DNA of 10,589 nucleotides from an uncultured Thermomonas sp. (GCA_946480065.1 CAMLJA010000044.1:1-10589); one strand, 5' to 3'. Numbered from the stretch's first letter, positions 1 through 7,880 are shown. Numbers and translations: made by a program. Notes: generated by a model from the letters alone, not told the origin.

Positions 1-67
1 CGACCTCGGCCAGGCAGGTGCCGGTCACCAGGCCGACGTAGCCGGTGCCGAAGATCGTTACGTCCAT
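1..67 (-). CDS. ugd: UDP-glucose 6-dehydrogenase, N-terminal fragment (runs off left edge)
   Basis: Only the first 22 codons are present. They begin at the ATG on the minus strand (bases 67-65) and read MDVTIFGTGYVGLVTGTCLA followed by EV. This is the N-terminal NAD-binding Rossmann strand and glycine motif (GTGYVGLV) typical of UDP-glucose/GDP-mannose dehydrogenases. The VTGTCLAEV continuation is characteristic of the UDP-glucose branch, whereas the neighbouring TviB-type enzyme has GLPLAVEF. The full enzyme oxidises UDP-glucose to UDP-glucuronate with two NAD+, a precursor for exopolysaccharide or LPS. A GGAG lies about 12 bases upstream of the ATG, a weak and distant Shine-Dalgarno. The gene lies downstream of the second dehydrogenase on the same strand, across a 108-bp gap, so the pair may be co-transcribed. 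The catalytic cysteine region is outside the window, so exact substrate assignment is inference. Confidence 0.8.
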   Translation of the reverse strand, partial: MDVTIFGTGYVGLVTGTCLAEV

Positions 68-102
68 GCGGGGTGGAACTCCAGGGAAATTGAAGGCAGA
101 GC

Positions 103-126
103 GTGCCGGGCAAGCCCGGCACCTAC
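103..126 (-). repeat. REP-like palindrome with GTAG head, intergenic
   Basis: Read on the minus strand this is GTAG followed by perfect 9-bp arms GTGCCGGGC and GCCCGGCAC with a TT loop. A short GC-rich hairpin headed by GTAG is the hallmark of the REP/SMAG class of repeats of Stenotrophomonas, Xanthomonas and relatives, which are mobilised by RAYT (TnpA-REP) transposases. It occupies the gap between the ugd start and the stop of the TviB-type gene, so it may also act as a transcription attenuator or mRNA-end stabiliser. There is no T-tract, so a classical terminator is less likely. No RAYT gene is in the window. Confidence 0.75.
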
Positions 127-175
127 GCGGGGCGTGGCAGGGGCGCGGCGCTCCGGGCCAACGGCGCAAAGGGCG

Positions 176-1540
<1,365 letters not shown>

Positions 1541-1572
1541 GCGGTGCGCGTCCCTTCCTTGAGCAGCCGTGC

Positions 1573-1601
1573 ATTATGCAGGCGGGGGGTGATGGTGTCT
1601 G
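1573..1601 (-). promoter_or_regulatory. Putative sigma-70-type promoter of the TviB-type gene
   Basis: On the minus strand, a CAGACA -35 (1601-1596) and a CATAAT -10 (1578-1573) are separated by 17 bp, ending 32 bases before the ATG at 1540. The -10 sits inside an 11-bp palindrome TGCATTATGCA (1570-1580). The core GCATAATGC is identical to the -10 region of the gumB-like gene. This is motif-based only; no start site is known. Confidence 0.45.
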
Positions 1602-1700
1602 TGCAATCGGCGGCGGTGTGTAATTTTTGCCCGGGTGGCGGGGCGAAGCGCGCGTGCCGCGACGTTTGACGCGGATCATGGCGGCCGCGCCGCGCGGGCG

Positions 1701-1706
1701 TAGAGT
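1701..1706 (+). promoter_or_regulatory. Possible -10 element giving a leaderless start for the diguanylate cyclase
   Basis: TAGAGT lies 7 bases before the ATG at 1714, the spacing expected if transcription began at or next to the start codon. Its context GTAGAGTGC resembles the tRNA-Val -10 context GTAGAATGC at 4483-4491. No Shine-Dalgarno precedes any of the three possible starts, which favours a leaderless message. No convincing -35 is visible, so this is weak. Confidence 0.25.
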
Positions 1707-1713
1707 GCCGGAC

Positions 1714-3132
1714 ATGGGCACGGCCTTCCAGCGCGACAGGAACGGGCACCGCAGCGGGGAATTGGCGGATCCGCGGGTGGTGGCGCGGTTCCGGGCGCTG
1801 GCACCGTGGGTGGGCGCGGCGATGGTCGCCAGCGCGCTGCTGGTGCTGCTGGGCTGGTGGCAGGGGATCGACGGCCTCACGCGCCTGCTGGGCGGGGCCA
1901 CGGCGATGAAGCCCAGCTCGGCGGTGACCTTCATCCTGGCGGGCGTGGCGCTGCTCGCCTGCGCCCGGCCCGGGGTGCCGGGACGCTGGTGCGCGCTGCC
2001 CAACATCGCGGTGGCGGTGCTGGGCGGGCTGTCGCTGCTGGAGTACCTGGCCGGCATCGACCCGGGGATCGACCACCTGTTCCCGGATCCGGAGGCGATC
2101 GCGCTGGGGATGCCGGCGGGACGGATGTCGCAGATGACGGCGGTGGGCTTCGTCTTGCTGGGGGGGCTGGGGCTGCTGGTGCGGGCGCGGCGCGGGGTGC
2201 TGCTGGCGCAGGCGCTGGCTGCGGGCCTGCTGGCGATCGGGGCGCTGGCGCTGGCGATCGCGGGGTACCGCTACCGGGTGGGCGAGATGACCTTCGTCCC
2301 GGTGGCCGCGCCCACGGCGATCCTGCTGATCGCCGCGGCGCTGGCGTGGCTGGCGCTGCAGCCGCCCCAGGGGGTGATGGCGGTGGCCACCGCGGACAGC
2401 CCGGGCGGCGTGCTGCTGCGGCGGATGGGGCTGCCGGCGCTGCTGCTGCCGCTGGGCCTGGCGGTGGCGGTGCGGGCGCTGGAAACCCGGCTGGGGTGGT
2501 CGCACGCGGAGGTGATCGCCGCGCTGGCCTTCCTCAGCGGCGCCGGCATGCTGGTCATGGTGATGTACATGGCACGCCTGCTGCACGGGCTGGACCGCCA
2601 GCGGCGCAACGCGGCGCGGCTGCAGGACGACGCCCTGACCGACGCGCTGACCCGCCTGCCCAACCGGCGCGCCTTCGATACCGCGCTGGAGCGGCTGCTG
2701 GCCGGGCACCGCCAGAGCGACGTGGGGTTCGCGCTGCTGATGGTCGACCTGGACAGGTTCAAGTCCTACAACGACGACTACGGCCACCTGGTGGGCGACG
2801 AGGCACTGCGCCGCACCGGCGCGGTGCTGCGCGGGGTGCTGCGGCCGCAGGATCTGGCGGCACGTTACGGCGGCGAGGAGTTCGCGGTGCTGCTGCCGGC
2901 CACCAGTGCCATCGGCGCCCGCCGCGTGGCCACCCGCCTGCGCGAGGGCTTCCACGCCCAGGCCTGGCCGGAGCGCCCGCTCACCGCCAGCATCGGCATC
3001 GCCTGGGCGCAGCCGGGCGACAGCGCCGCGTCGCTGATTTCCCGCGCCGACGCCGCCCTGTACCAAGCCAAGGAAGGCGGCCGCGACCGGGCGTGCGAGG
3101 CGCTGCCTTCGGCGATGTCGCAGATGGTGTGA
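1714..3132 (+). CDS. Integral-membrane GGDEF diguanylate cyclase
   Basis: This 472-residue protein should convert two GTP to cyclic di-GMP at the inner membrane. The N-terminal 290 residues are strongly hydrophobic, with about seven or eight candidate membrane spans (roughly 31-49, 67-84, 96-113, 141-157, 163-184, 195-216, 237-254, 265-288). They include an ATAMKPSSAVTFILAG stretch of a kind seen in membrane sensor modules of cyclases and kinases; I cannot assign it to a named domain. A short linker precedes the GGDEF domain, which begins near DALTDALTRLPNRRAF (306-321). The metal/substrate region MVDLDRFKSYND (343-354) and the signature GGEEF (386-390) are intact. The RxxD inhibitory I-site (R377-D380) lies five residues before GGEEF, so product inhibition is expected. 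No EAL domain is present. The ATG at 1714 was chosen as the best start; an in-frame ATG at 1678 and a TTG at 1627 would add Arg-rich residues without a ribosome site. The gene is divergent from the TviB-type gene, and its location between polysaccharide genes suggests, but does not show, a role in exopolysaccharide control. Confidence 0.9.
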   Translation: MGTAFQRDRNGHRSGELADPRVVARFRALAPWVGAAMVASALLVLLGWWQGIDGLTRLLGGATAMKPSSAVTFILAGVALLACARPGVPGRWCALPNIAVAVLGGLSLLEYLAGIDPGIDHLFPDPEAIALGMPAGRMSQMTAVGFVLLGGLGLLVRARRGVLLAQALAAGLLAIGALALAIAGYRYRVGEMTFVPVAAPTAILLIAAALAWLALQPPQGVMAVATADSPGGVLLRRMGLPALLLPLGLAVAVRALETRLGWSHAEVIAALAFLSGAGMLVMVMYMARLLHGLDRQRRNAARLQDDALTDALTRLPNRRAFDTALERLLAGHRQSDVGFALLMVDLDRFKSYNDDYGHLVGDEALRRTGAVLRGVLRPQDLAARYGGEEFAVLLPATSAIGARRVATRLREGFHAQAWPERPLTASIGIAWAQPGDSAASLISRADAALYQAKEGGRDRACEALPSAMSQMV

Positions 3133-3206
3133 GGATGTGGGGTACCGGGAACCGCGACACCTACAAGCGAGGCGCGGCGCCAGGGCCGCCCGCGGCGTTG
3201 ATAGAC

Positions 3207-3273
3207 GCCGGGCTCGCCCGGCTTGTCAACGAGATGCCGGTGTGGGGCAATCAGCCGGGTTGGGCGAGCCGGC
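3207..3273. repeat. Long imperfect inverted repeat
   Basis: The left arm (3207-3224) contains GGCTCGCCC at 3211-3219, the exact reverse complement of GGGCGAGCC at 3262-3270 in the right arm (3252-3273). The flanks are also largely complementary, with small bulges. The left arm alone is a tight hairpin, GCCGGGC (3207-3213) / GCCCGGC (3216-3222), extended by GTTGA/TCAAC (3197-3201 and 3226-3230). Paired inverted GC-rich hairpins of this sort resemble REP doublets (BIMEs). The loop between the large arms is about 27 bases. Confidence 0.55.
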
Positions 3274-3291
3274 GCGGACGGGTTTGCAGGT

Positions 3292-3306
3292 AGCAGCTTT
3301 GCTGCT
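3292..3306. repeat. Small hairpin next to a GTAG
   Basis: A perfect 6-bp stem, AGCAGC / GCTGCT, with a TTT loop. GTAG at 3290-3293 overlaps the start of the left arm, echoing the GTAG-headed palindromes elsewhere in the window. There is no T-tract on either side. Confidence 0.4.
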
Positions 3307-3495
3307 TCTCTCGACAGCGTTGAGGAAGCTCTGGTCGTAGCCAATTTGCTAGAACGCGCCGCCGCTGCTAGCCCGCACGGGTTTAATGTCCGGCGCGCGC
3401 GCGACAGTACCGGTCAACGGGCCGGGCCAGCGCGATGGCTGCGCGCGAGGTGAAGAGCGAAACCCGCAGCAGGGAGGGGAGGCGGCACAGCGCAT

Positions 3496-3520
3496 CAGGC
3501 GCCAGGCGCCAGGCGCCAGG
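3496..3520. repeat. Heptanucleotide tandem repeat (CAGGCGC), about 3.6 copies
   Basis: Three perfect copies of CAGGCGC followed by a partial CAGG. It lies outside any supported gene, about 105 bases beyond the gumB-like stop. It is a short tandem repeat that could vary in copy number by slippage; no function is evident. Confidence 0.85.
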
Positions 3521-3624
3521 GAGCCAAGCGTGGATGGCCCTGAGCCACGCGGGCCTCCCGAAGATCGCGGAGGGGCTGGGACGGCCCAAGCGCGGGCAGT
3601 AGCAGCAGCTGGGGAGATCAGCGG

Positions 3625-4335
3625 TCACAGCCAGCGGAAGATGCCGATGGCCGGCACCGATTCGATGAAGCGGCGGAAGGCGGTCTTGCTGCCCGACTGC
3701 TCCACCACCACGATGTCGTCGCCGTAGAGCTGGGGGTCGTCCATGGTGCCGCGGCGCACCTCCCGCAGGTCGAACACCGCGGCCTGGCGCTTCCCGGCCA
3801 CGGTGCGCATCACCACGATGCCGCCCAGGTCGGCCAGCTTGTCGTCCACGCCCTGCGCCAGCGCGATGGCCTGCAGCAGCGTGGTCTTGCCGGTGATCGG
3901 GTAGATGCCGGGCTTGTTGACCGCGCCTTCGATGGTGATGCGCTGGCTGGTGAACTCCTTCACGAACACGGTCACCTGCGGGTGCTGCAGGTAGCCGGCG
4001 GCGTACTTCTTGGCCAGTTCGGCCTCCAGCTCCGGGATGGTCTTGCCGCCGGCCATGGCGGTCCCGATCAGCGGCAGCGAGATCTGGCCGTTGGAATTGA
4101 CCCGCACGTCCTTGTTGAGTTCTTCCACGCCGAACACGCTGATGTTGAGCAGGTCCTGGGCGCCGATGCGGTAGTCGGTCGCGCCCTGGTAGGCGCCGCT
4201 GGCGCTGGTGGTGTCGGGCGCCGGCAGGCTGGCGCCGGCCGGGATCGTGTTGGGTCCGCGCGGGGCATTGCCGGCGCATGCGGCCAGGAACAGGGCCAGC
4301 AGCGAGGCCAGGGCGAAGCGCGTCCAATGGCGCAT
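3625..4335 (-). CDS. gumB: GumB/Wza-type polysaccharide export outer-membrane lipoprotein
   Basis: The 236-residue product is a polysaccharide-export (OPX) lipoprotein, the outer-membrane channel of Wzx/Wzy-type exopolysaccharide secretion, normally working with an inner-membrane GumC/Wzc co-polymerase. The signal peptide (residues 1-19) ends in the lipobox LAAC with C20 as the lipidated cysteine. A low-complexity linker leads to the poly_export domain (about 50-127), including YRIGAQDLLNISVFGVEELN (55-74) and GQISLPLIG (83-91). An SLBB-like domain follows (about 130-180, ITIEGAVNKPGIYPITGKTT). The short amphipathic C-terminus suits the GumB/EpsE type rather than full-length Wza (about 380 residues). 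AAGGA at 4348-4344 lies 8 bases before the ATG. No co-polymerase or glycosyltransferase adjoins it: a repeat-rich gap and a convergent cyclase gene follow, so it appears monocistronic. The symbol reflects family resemblance; whether it serves a xanthan-like polymer is unknown. Confidence 0.88.
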   Translation of the reverse strand: MRHWTRFALASLLALFLAACAGNAPRGPNTIPAGASLPAPDTTSASGAYQGATDYRIGAQDLLNISVFGVEELNKDVRVNSNGQISLPLIGTAMAGGKTIPELEAELAKKYAAGYLQHPQVTVFVKEFTSQRITIEGAVNKPGIYPITGKTTLLQAIALAQGVDDKLADLGGIVVMRTVAGKRQAAVFDLREVRRGTMDDPQLYGDDIVVVEQSGSKTAFRRFIESVPAIGIFRWL

Positions 4336-4364
4336 GGCGGGAATCCTTTTCCGGGGGAACCGGC

Positions 4365-4392
4365 ATTATGCGGGGTGACCCCCTTGGCGCAA
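4365..4392 (-). promoter_or_regulatory. Putative sigma-70-type promoter of the gumB-like gene
   Basis: On the minus strand, TTGCGC (4392-4387) and CATAAT (4370-4365) are 16 bp apart, ending about 30 bases before the ATG at 4335. The spacer contains a perfect 5+1+5 palindrome GGGGT-G-ACCCC (4372-4382), a possible operator. The -10 context GCATAATGC is shared with the TviB-type gene. Motif-based only. Confidence 0.5.
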
Positions 4393-4461
4393 GCCGGGGC
4401 ATCACGGATGCGACATCCTGCCGTTGCCGCGTGAACGCTGCGCATACGCGGCCGTAACGTC

Positions 4462-4489
4462 TTGCCGGTCCCCGGCATTCCTGTAGAAT
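4462..4489 (+). promoter_or_regulatory. Putative promoter of tRNA-Val
   Basis: TTGCCG (4462-4467) and TAGAAT (4484-4489) are 16 bp apart. The -10 is followed by a GC-rich discriminator (GCGCGTCC) and the tRNA begins 12 bases after the -10, leaving a leader of only a few bases. A GC-rich discriminator is typical of stable-RNA promoters under stringent control. Six-base inverted arms GCATTC (4475-4480) and GAATGC (4486-4491) flank part of the -10. Confidence 0.6.
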
Positions 4490-4500
4490 GCGCGTCCTTC

Positions 4501-4575
4501 GGGCGGTTAGCTCAGCGGTAGAGCATTGCCTTCACACGGCAAGGGTCGCAGGTTCGAACCCTGCACCGCCCACCA
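4501..4575 (+). tRNA. tRNA-Val, anticodon CAC
   Basis: A complete cloverleaf is visible. The acceptor arms GGGCGGT (4501-4507) and ACCGCCC (4565-4571) pair over 7 bp. The D-arm is GCTCAGCGGTAGAGC. The anticodon stem TTGCC/GGCAA encloses the seven-base loop TTCACAC, giving anticodon CAC, which reads GTG valine codons. The T-arm GCAGG-TTCGAAC-CCTGC holds the invariant TTCGA, the discriminator is A, and CCA is encoded (4573-4575). It stands alone, with its own promoter and terminator. Confidence 0.97.
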
Positions 4576-4582
4576 GATCAGG

Positions 4583-4612
4583 AAGCCGGCCCCGCGTCGG
4601 CTTTTTCTTTTT
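4583..4612 (+). terminator. Rho-independent terminator of tRNA-Val
   Basis: Stem AAGCCG (4583-4588) pairs with CGGCTT (4598-4603) around a 9-base loop, and runs into a T-rich tail (TTTTTCTTTTT, 4602-4612). It begins 8 bases after the tRNA CCA end. Read on the minus strand it lacks a downstream T-tract, so it should not end transcripts of the convergent kinase gene. Confidence 0.8.
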
Positions 4613-4668
4613 CCATCCTCCCGCGCAGCTCTCCCGCGAACATCCGCGCCGCGCGTCGGCCGGCGCCG

Positions 4669-7600
4669 CTACGGCTCCAGCAGCGCGAGGATGCGGTCGA
4701 TGTCGGCCGGCTTGACCAGGTGGTGGTCGAACCCCGCCTTGCGCGAGGCCTCCAGGTCGTGGGCCTGGCCGTAGCCGGTGAGGGCGATGAAGCGGGCCGG
4801 ACGGTCGCCCAGCCGGCTGCGCAGGTGGCCGACCAGCTCGTGGCCGGTCATGTCCGGCATGCCGATGTCGAGGATGAAGGCGTCCCAGTCGGCGCGCGCG
4901 GCCGCCAGCGCCAGCGCCTCGCGGCCGTCGGCGGCCACGCTGACGTCGTGCCCGAACAGCTCCAGCACGGTGGCCAGGGTCATCGCGGCGTCGCGGTTGT
5001 CGTCGACCACCATCACCGTGCGCCGGCGCACCGGGGCCGGTCCCGGCGAGGCCGCGCCGACCGCATCCGACGCCTCCATCGCCACCCGCGGCAGCAACGC
5101 CTCGAAGGTGCTGCCGCCGCCGGCGCCCGGGCTGGCCGCGGACACGCTGCCGCCGTGGCCGTGCACGATGCTGCGCACCAGCGCCAGGCCGATCCCCAGC
5201 CCGCCCTGCGAGCGGTCGGGCGTGCGTTCGGCCTGGGTGAACAGGTCGAACACGCGCGGCACCAGCGACGCCTCCATGCCGATGCCGTTGTCGCTGACGC
5301 GGACCGCCACGGTGTCGGCGGACACCTCGACCGACACCCGCACCAGCCCCTGCGGCGGGGTGTACTTGGCCGCGTTGTGCAGCAGGTTGGACACCACCTG
5401 CACCAGGCGGTGGCGGTCGCCCTTCACGATCGCCGGCCCGCCGCTGGTGTCCACCGCCAGCGTGTGGCGGCGCGCGGTCAGCGCCGGCTGCGCCTGCTCC
5501 ACCGCGGCGGTGACGACCGCGCGCACGTCCACCGGCACCTGCTCGAACTCGACCAGCCCGCGCGTGACCCGCGAGACGTCCAGCAGGTCGTCGACCATGT
5601 CGGTCATGTGCGCGACCTGGCGGCTGATGATGCGGGCCGCGTCGGCCACCCGGGTGGCGTCGCCCGGCGCCAGCCGCAGCAGTTCCGCGGCGGTGCCGAT
5701 CGGCGCCAGCGGGTTGCGCAGCTCGTGCGCGAGCATGGCCAGGAATTCGTCCTTGCGCCGGTCGGACTGCTCCAGCAGTTCGATCATGACCCGGCGCTCG
5801 GTGACGTCCAGCACCGTCCCGACCATCGACACCGCCCGCCGCGCCGCGCCCTCGCCCTCGAAGCTGGCCTGGCCGCGGGTCATCGCCCACACCACCCGCC
5901 CGTCCGGCCGCAGCACCCGGAACTCCGCCGCCACCCGGCCGTCGCCGGCCGGGTCCAGCGCCGCCGCGAGCGCCGACTGCACGGTGTTCCAGTCGTCCGG
6001 ATGGATCCGCCGCGCCAGGTCCTCGCGCCCGTAATCGCGGCGCCCGGGAGCGGTGTTGCCGATCTCCGCGGTGCGCGCGTCCAGCCGGATGACGTCGGCG
6101 ACCAGGTCCCAGCTCCAGGTACCCAGCTGCGCCACGTCGAGCGCCAGCGCGCTGCGCTGCTCGGACACCCGCAGGGCCTGCTCGATGCGCTTGCGGTCGG
6201 TGATGTCCAGCGAGGCGCCGATCAGGCCCACCACCTCGCCCGCCTCGTTGCGCCACGGCGCCTTGGTCGAGAGCCAGACCGCCAGCGCGCCATCGGCGCC
6301 CACGATCTCCTCCTCCAGCTGCTCGCCCACGCCGGTCTCCATGATCCGGCGGTCGTTGGCCATCAGCGCCTCGGCCTGCACCGGATCCGACAGCAGCTCG
6401 CGGTCGGTCCGCCCGAGGTAGGCCTCCGGCGGCACCCCCAGCAACTCGGCCACGCCGCGGTTGCCCACCAGCAGCCGGCCCTCGCGGTCCTTGGCGTACA
6501 CCACCCCGGGCACCGCCTCGATGAACGTCCTGAGCAGGGCCAGCGCCTGGTCGCGCTCGGCTTCCACCCGGTGGCGCTCGTCGTGCCGCAGCAGCACCCC
6601 GGGGAAGCGCACGGGCTTGCCGGCGGCGTCCATTTCCACCCGCCCGTTGGCTTCCACCCAGGCCCAGCTGCCGTCGCGGGTGAGCACGCGGTATTCGCAG
6701 CGATAGGGGCCGCCGTGGGCCAGCGCCGCGTCGATCGCGGCGGCCACCCGCGCGCGGTCCTCGGGATGGATCGCGTCGAAGGCGGTGCCCAGCGGCAGGC
6801 CGGTGCGGCAGGCTTCCTCGTCCAGGCCGAACAGGTGGGCGAAGCGCCCGTCGCCGCTGATCCGGTCTTCCTGGATCTGCCATACCCAGGTGCCCACGAT
6901 CGCGCCGGCATCCAGCGCCAGCTGCACGCGCTCGGCGGCCAGCGCCGCGGCCTGCCGTTCTTCCCGGCGCCGGGTGATGTCGTGGAAGAAGGCGGCCAGC
7001 CCCTCGTCCACCGGGAAGGCGCGAACCTCGAACCAGGCCTGGCGGCCGTCCTCGAACGTGTGGAAATACTCGATGGTCTCCGGCCGGCGTTCGGCCATGA
7101 CCCGCCGGTACAGGTGGCCCACGGTCGCGTCGTGGGTACCCGGGAACAGGTCCCAGTGCGAGCGCCCCACCATCTGCCCCCGGTCCATGCGCACCAGGCG
7201 CTCGGTCTCGGCGTTGACCTCCAGCACGCGGAACTCGCGGTCGAACAGGACGAAGGCCTCCTCCATGTTCGCCAGCACCTGGCGGTGGCGGGCGTCGCGC
7301 GCCGACATCCCCTGCTCCAGCCGCACCTGCGCGGTGATCTCGTTGCAGGCGCCGAACATCCCGGCGACGGCGCCGCCGGCATCGCGCACCGGGGCGAAGA
7401 AGAACGAGAACCAGGTGTCCTCCGGATAGCCGTGGCGCTGCAGGGTCAGCTGCATGCGCGGCACGTGGACCGGCTCGCCGGCCTGTGCGGACGCCACCAG
7501 CGGCGCGAGTTCGTCGCGGATCTCCGGCCAGACCTCGTCCAGCAGGTCGCGGCCCAGGGCCCACGGGTGCTTGGCGCCCAGGAACGGGGCGTAGTGCGCG

Positions 7601-7797
7601 TTGTAGAGGAACGCGCGCGACGGCCCCCAGACCACGTACATGGGCTGGTTGGACGCCAGCATCAGCGCGACCAGGGTGCGCAGCGCCTCGGGCCAGGACG
7701 CCGGCGCGCCGAGCGCGGTCTCCTCCCACGCCATCTCGCGCATGCGCGCGCCGAGTTCGCCGCCGCCGTCGAGGAATCGCAGCCCGGTGTCCGTCAT
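4669..7797 (-). CDS. Soluble multi-PAS hybrid sensor histidine kinase with C-terminal receiver
   Basis: This 1042-residue protein has no signal peptide or membrane span, so it should sense a cytoplasmic cue. The N-terminal segment (about 20-160; LGAPASWPEALRT, FLYNAHYAPFLGAKHPWALG, RHGYPEDTWFSFFFAPVRD) is the divergent PAS-like module common at the start of such kinases. Further PAS/PAC units follow at about 170-280, 290-410, 420-540 and 548-668. The HisKA domain has phospho-acceptor H691 in FLAMLAHELRNPLAPIG. The HATPase domain shows N808 (N box), DNGIG (836-840), an FDLFTQ F-box-like segment and GGLGIGLALV (865-874). The receiver (about 927-1040) has acidic residues D932/D933, phospho-acceptor D977, T1007 and K1029, all intact. 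A His-to-Asp relay ending in this receiver is expected; no output regulator or phosphotransfer protein adjoins it. AAGGA (7809-7805) precedes the ATG by 7 bases. The ligand is unknown. The gene faces the tRNA and is about 83 bp downstream of a STAS remnant. Confidence 0.93.
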   Translation of the reverse strand: MTDTGLRFLDGGGELGARMREMAWEETALGAPASWPEALRTLVALMLASNQPMYVVWGPSRAFLYNAHYAPFLGAKHPWALGRDLLDEVWPEIRDELAPLVASAQAGEPVHVPRMQLTLQRHGYPEDTWFSFFFAPVRDAGGAVAGMFGACNEITAQVRLEQGMSARDARHRQVLANMEEAFVLFDREFRVLEVNAETERLVRMDRGQMVGRSHWDLFPGTHDATVGHLYRRVMAERRPETIEYFHTFEDGRQAWFEVRAFPVDEGLAAFFHDITRRREERQAAALAAERVQLALDAGAIVGTWVWQIQEDRISGDGRFAHLFGLDEEACRTGLPLGTAFDAIHPEDRARVAAAIDAALAHGGPYRCEYRVLTRDGSWAWVEANGRVEMDAAGKPVRFPGVLLRHDERHRVEAERDQALALLRTFIEAVPGVVYAKDREGRLLVGNRGVAELLGVPPEAYLGRTDRELLSDPVQAEALMANDRRIMETGVGEQLEEEIVGADGALAVWLSTKAPWRNEAGEVVGLIGASLDITDRKRIEQALRVSEQRSALALDVAQLGTWSWDLVADVIRLDARTAEIGNTAPGRRDYGREDLARRIHPDDWNTVQSALAAALDPAGDGRVAAEFRVLRPDGRVVWAMTRGQASFEGEGAARRAVSMVGTVLDVTERRVMIELLEQSDRRKDEFLAMLAHELRNPLAPIGTAAELLRLAPGDATRVADAARIISRQVAHMTDMVDDLLDVSRVTRGLVEFEQVPVDVRAVVTAAVEQAQPALTARRHTLAVDTSGGPAIVKGDRHRLVQVVSNLLHNAAKYTPPQGLVRVSVEVSADTVAVRVSDNGIGMEASLVPRVFDLFTQAERTPDRSQGGLGIGLALVRSIVHGHGGSVSAASPGAGGGSTFEALLPRVAMEASDAVGAASPGPAPVRRRTVMVVDDNRDAAMTLATVLELFGHDVSVAADGREALALAAARADWDAFILDIGMPDMTGHELVGHLRSRLGDRPARFIALTGYGQAHDLEASRKAGFDHHLVKPADIDRILALLEP

Positions 7798-7833
7798 CCT
7801 GTCGTCCTTGGCGCGATCGGCGTGGCAGCATCC

Positions 7834-7839
7834 ATCATA
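7834..7839 (-). promoter_or_regulatory. Possible -10 of the hybrid kinase gene
   Basis: TATGAT on the minus strand lies 36 bases upstream of the kinase ATG. Only a poor -35 match (GTCGAT, 7863-7858) lies 18 bp further upstream. It is the most AT-rich hexamer in the short gap, but the evidence is weak. Confidence 0.3.
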
Positions 7840-7880
7840 CGAAAGGCGCGCGGCGCGATCGACCCGTGCCGGTGACGGCG

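Larger units (their letters stand above)
3133..3624. other. Gene-free, repeat-rich spacer between convergent genes
   Basis: This 492-bp stretch lies between the stop codons of the diguanylate cyclase (plus) and the gumB-like gene (minus). I find no supported coding sequence: the short open frames here have no ribosome site and no recognisable protein motif. It holds a GTAGGTG head on the minus strand (3164-3158), a long imperfect inverted repeat (3207-3273), a small hairpin (3292-3306), an 11-base alternating CG run (3393-3403), a heptamer tandem repeat (3496-3520), and a hairpin with arms GCGTGG (3528-3533) and CCACGC (3545-3550). No clear T-tailed terminator is visible for either flanking gene. 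It may be an accumulation of REP-like debris. Confidence 0.7.

Noticed and set aside
103..126. The intergenic palindrome as an intrinsic terminator of the TviB-type gene.
   Set aside because: The stem is strong but no T-tract follows, and the GTAG head fits a REP-like element better.
1627..1713. Earlier starts (TTG 1627, ATG 1678) for the diguanylate cyclase.
   Set aside because: No ribosome site precedes them, and the added residues are Arg/Pro-rich with no similarity that I recognise. ATG 1714 is preferred, though 1678 cannot be excluded.
3223..3453. Short plus-strand open frames in the spacer as small genes.
   Set aside because: No ribosome site, no coherent hydropathy or motif, and they cross obvious inverted repeats.
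3496..3520. Heptamer repeat considered as the start of a CRISPR array.
   Set aside because: Units are contiguous 7-mers without spacers, and no cas gene is present.
4501..4575. The tRNA-Val gene as an integration (att) site for a mobile element.
   Set aside because: No second copy of the tRNA 3' end and no integrase are seen in the window.
4583..4612. tRNA terminator considered as bidirectional, also ending the kinase transcript.
   Set aside because: The minus-strand reading lacks a T-tract after the stem, so only the plus-strand use is supported.
4532..7875. Very long alternative open frames over the kinase gene on both strands (about 1100 and 1050 codons).
   Set aside because: They consist of low-complexity Arg/Ala/Gly/Pro/His-rich translation with no family motifs. 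They are by-products of extreme GC content opposite or out of frame with a gene whose domains are unmistakable.
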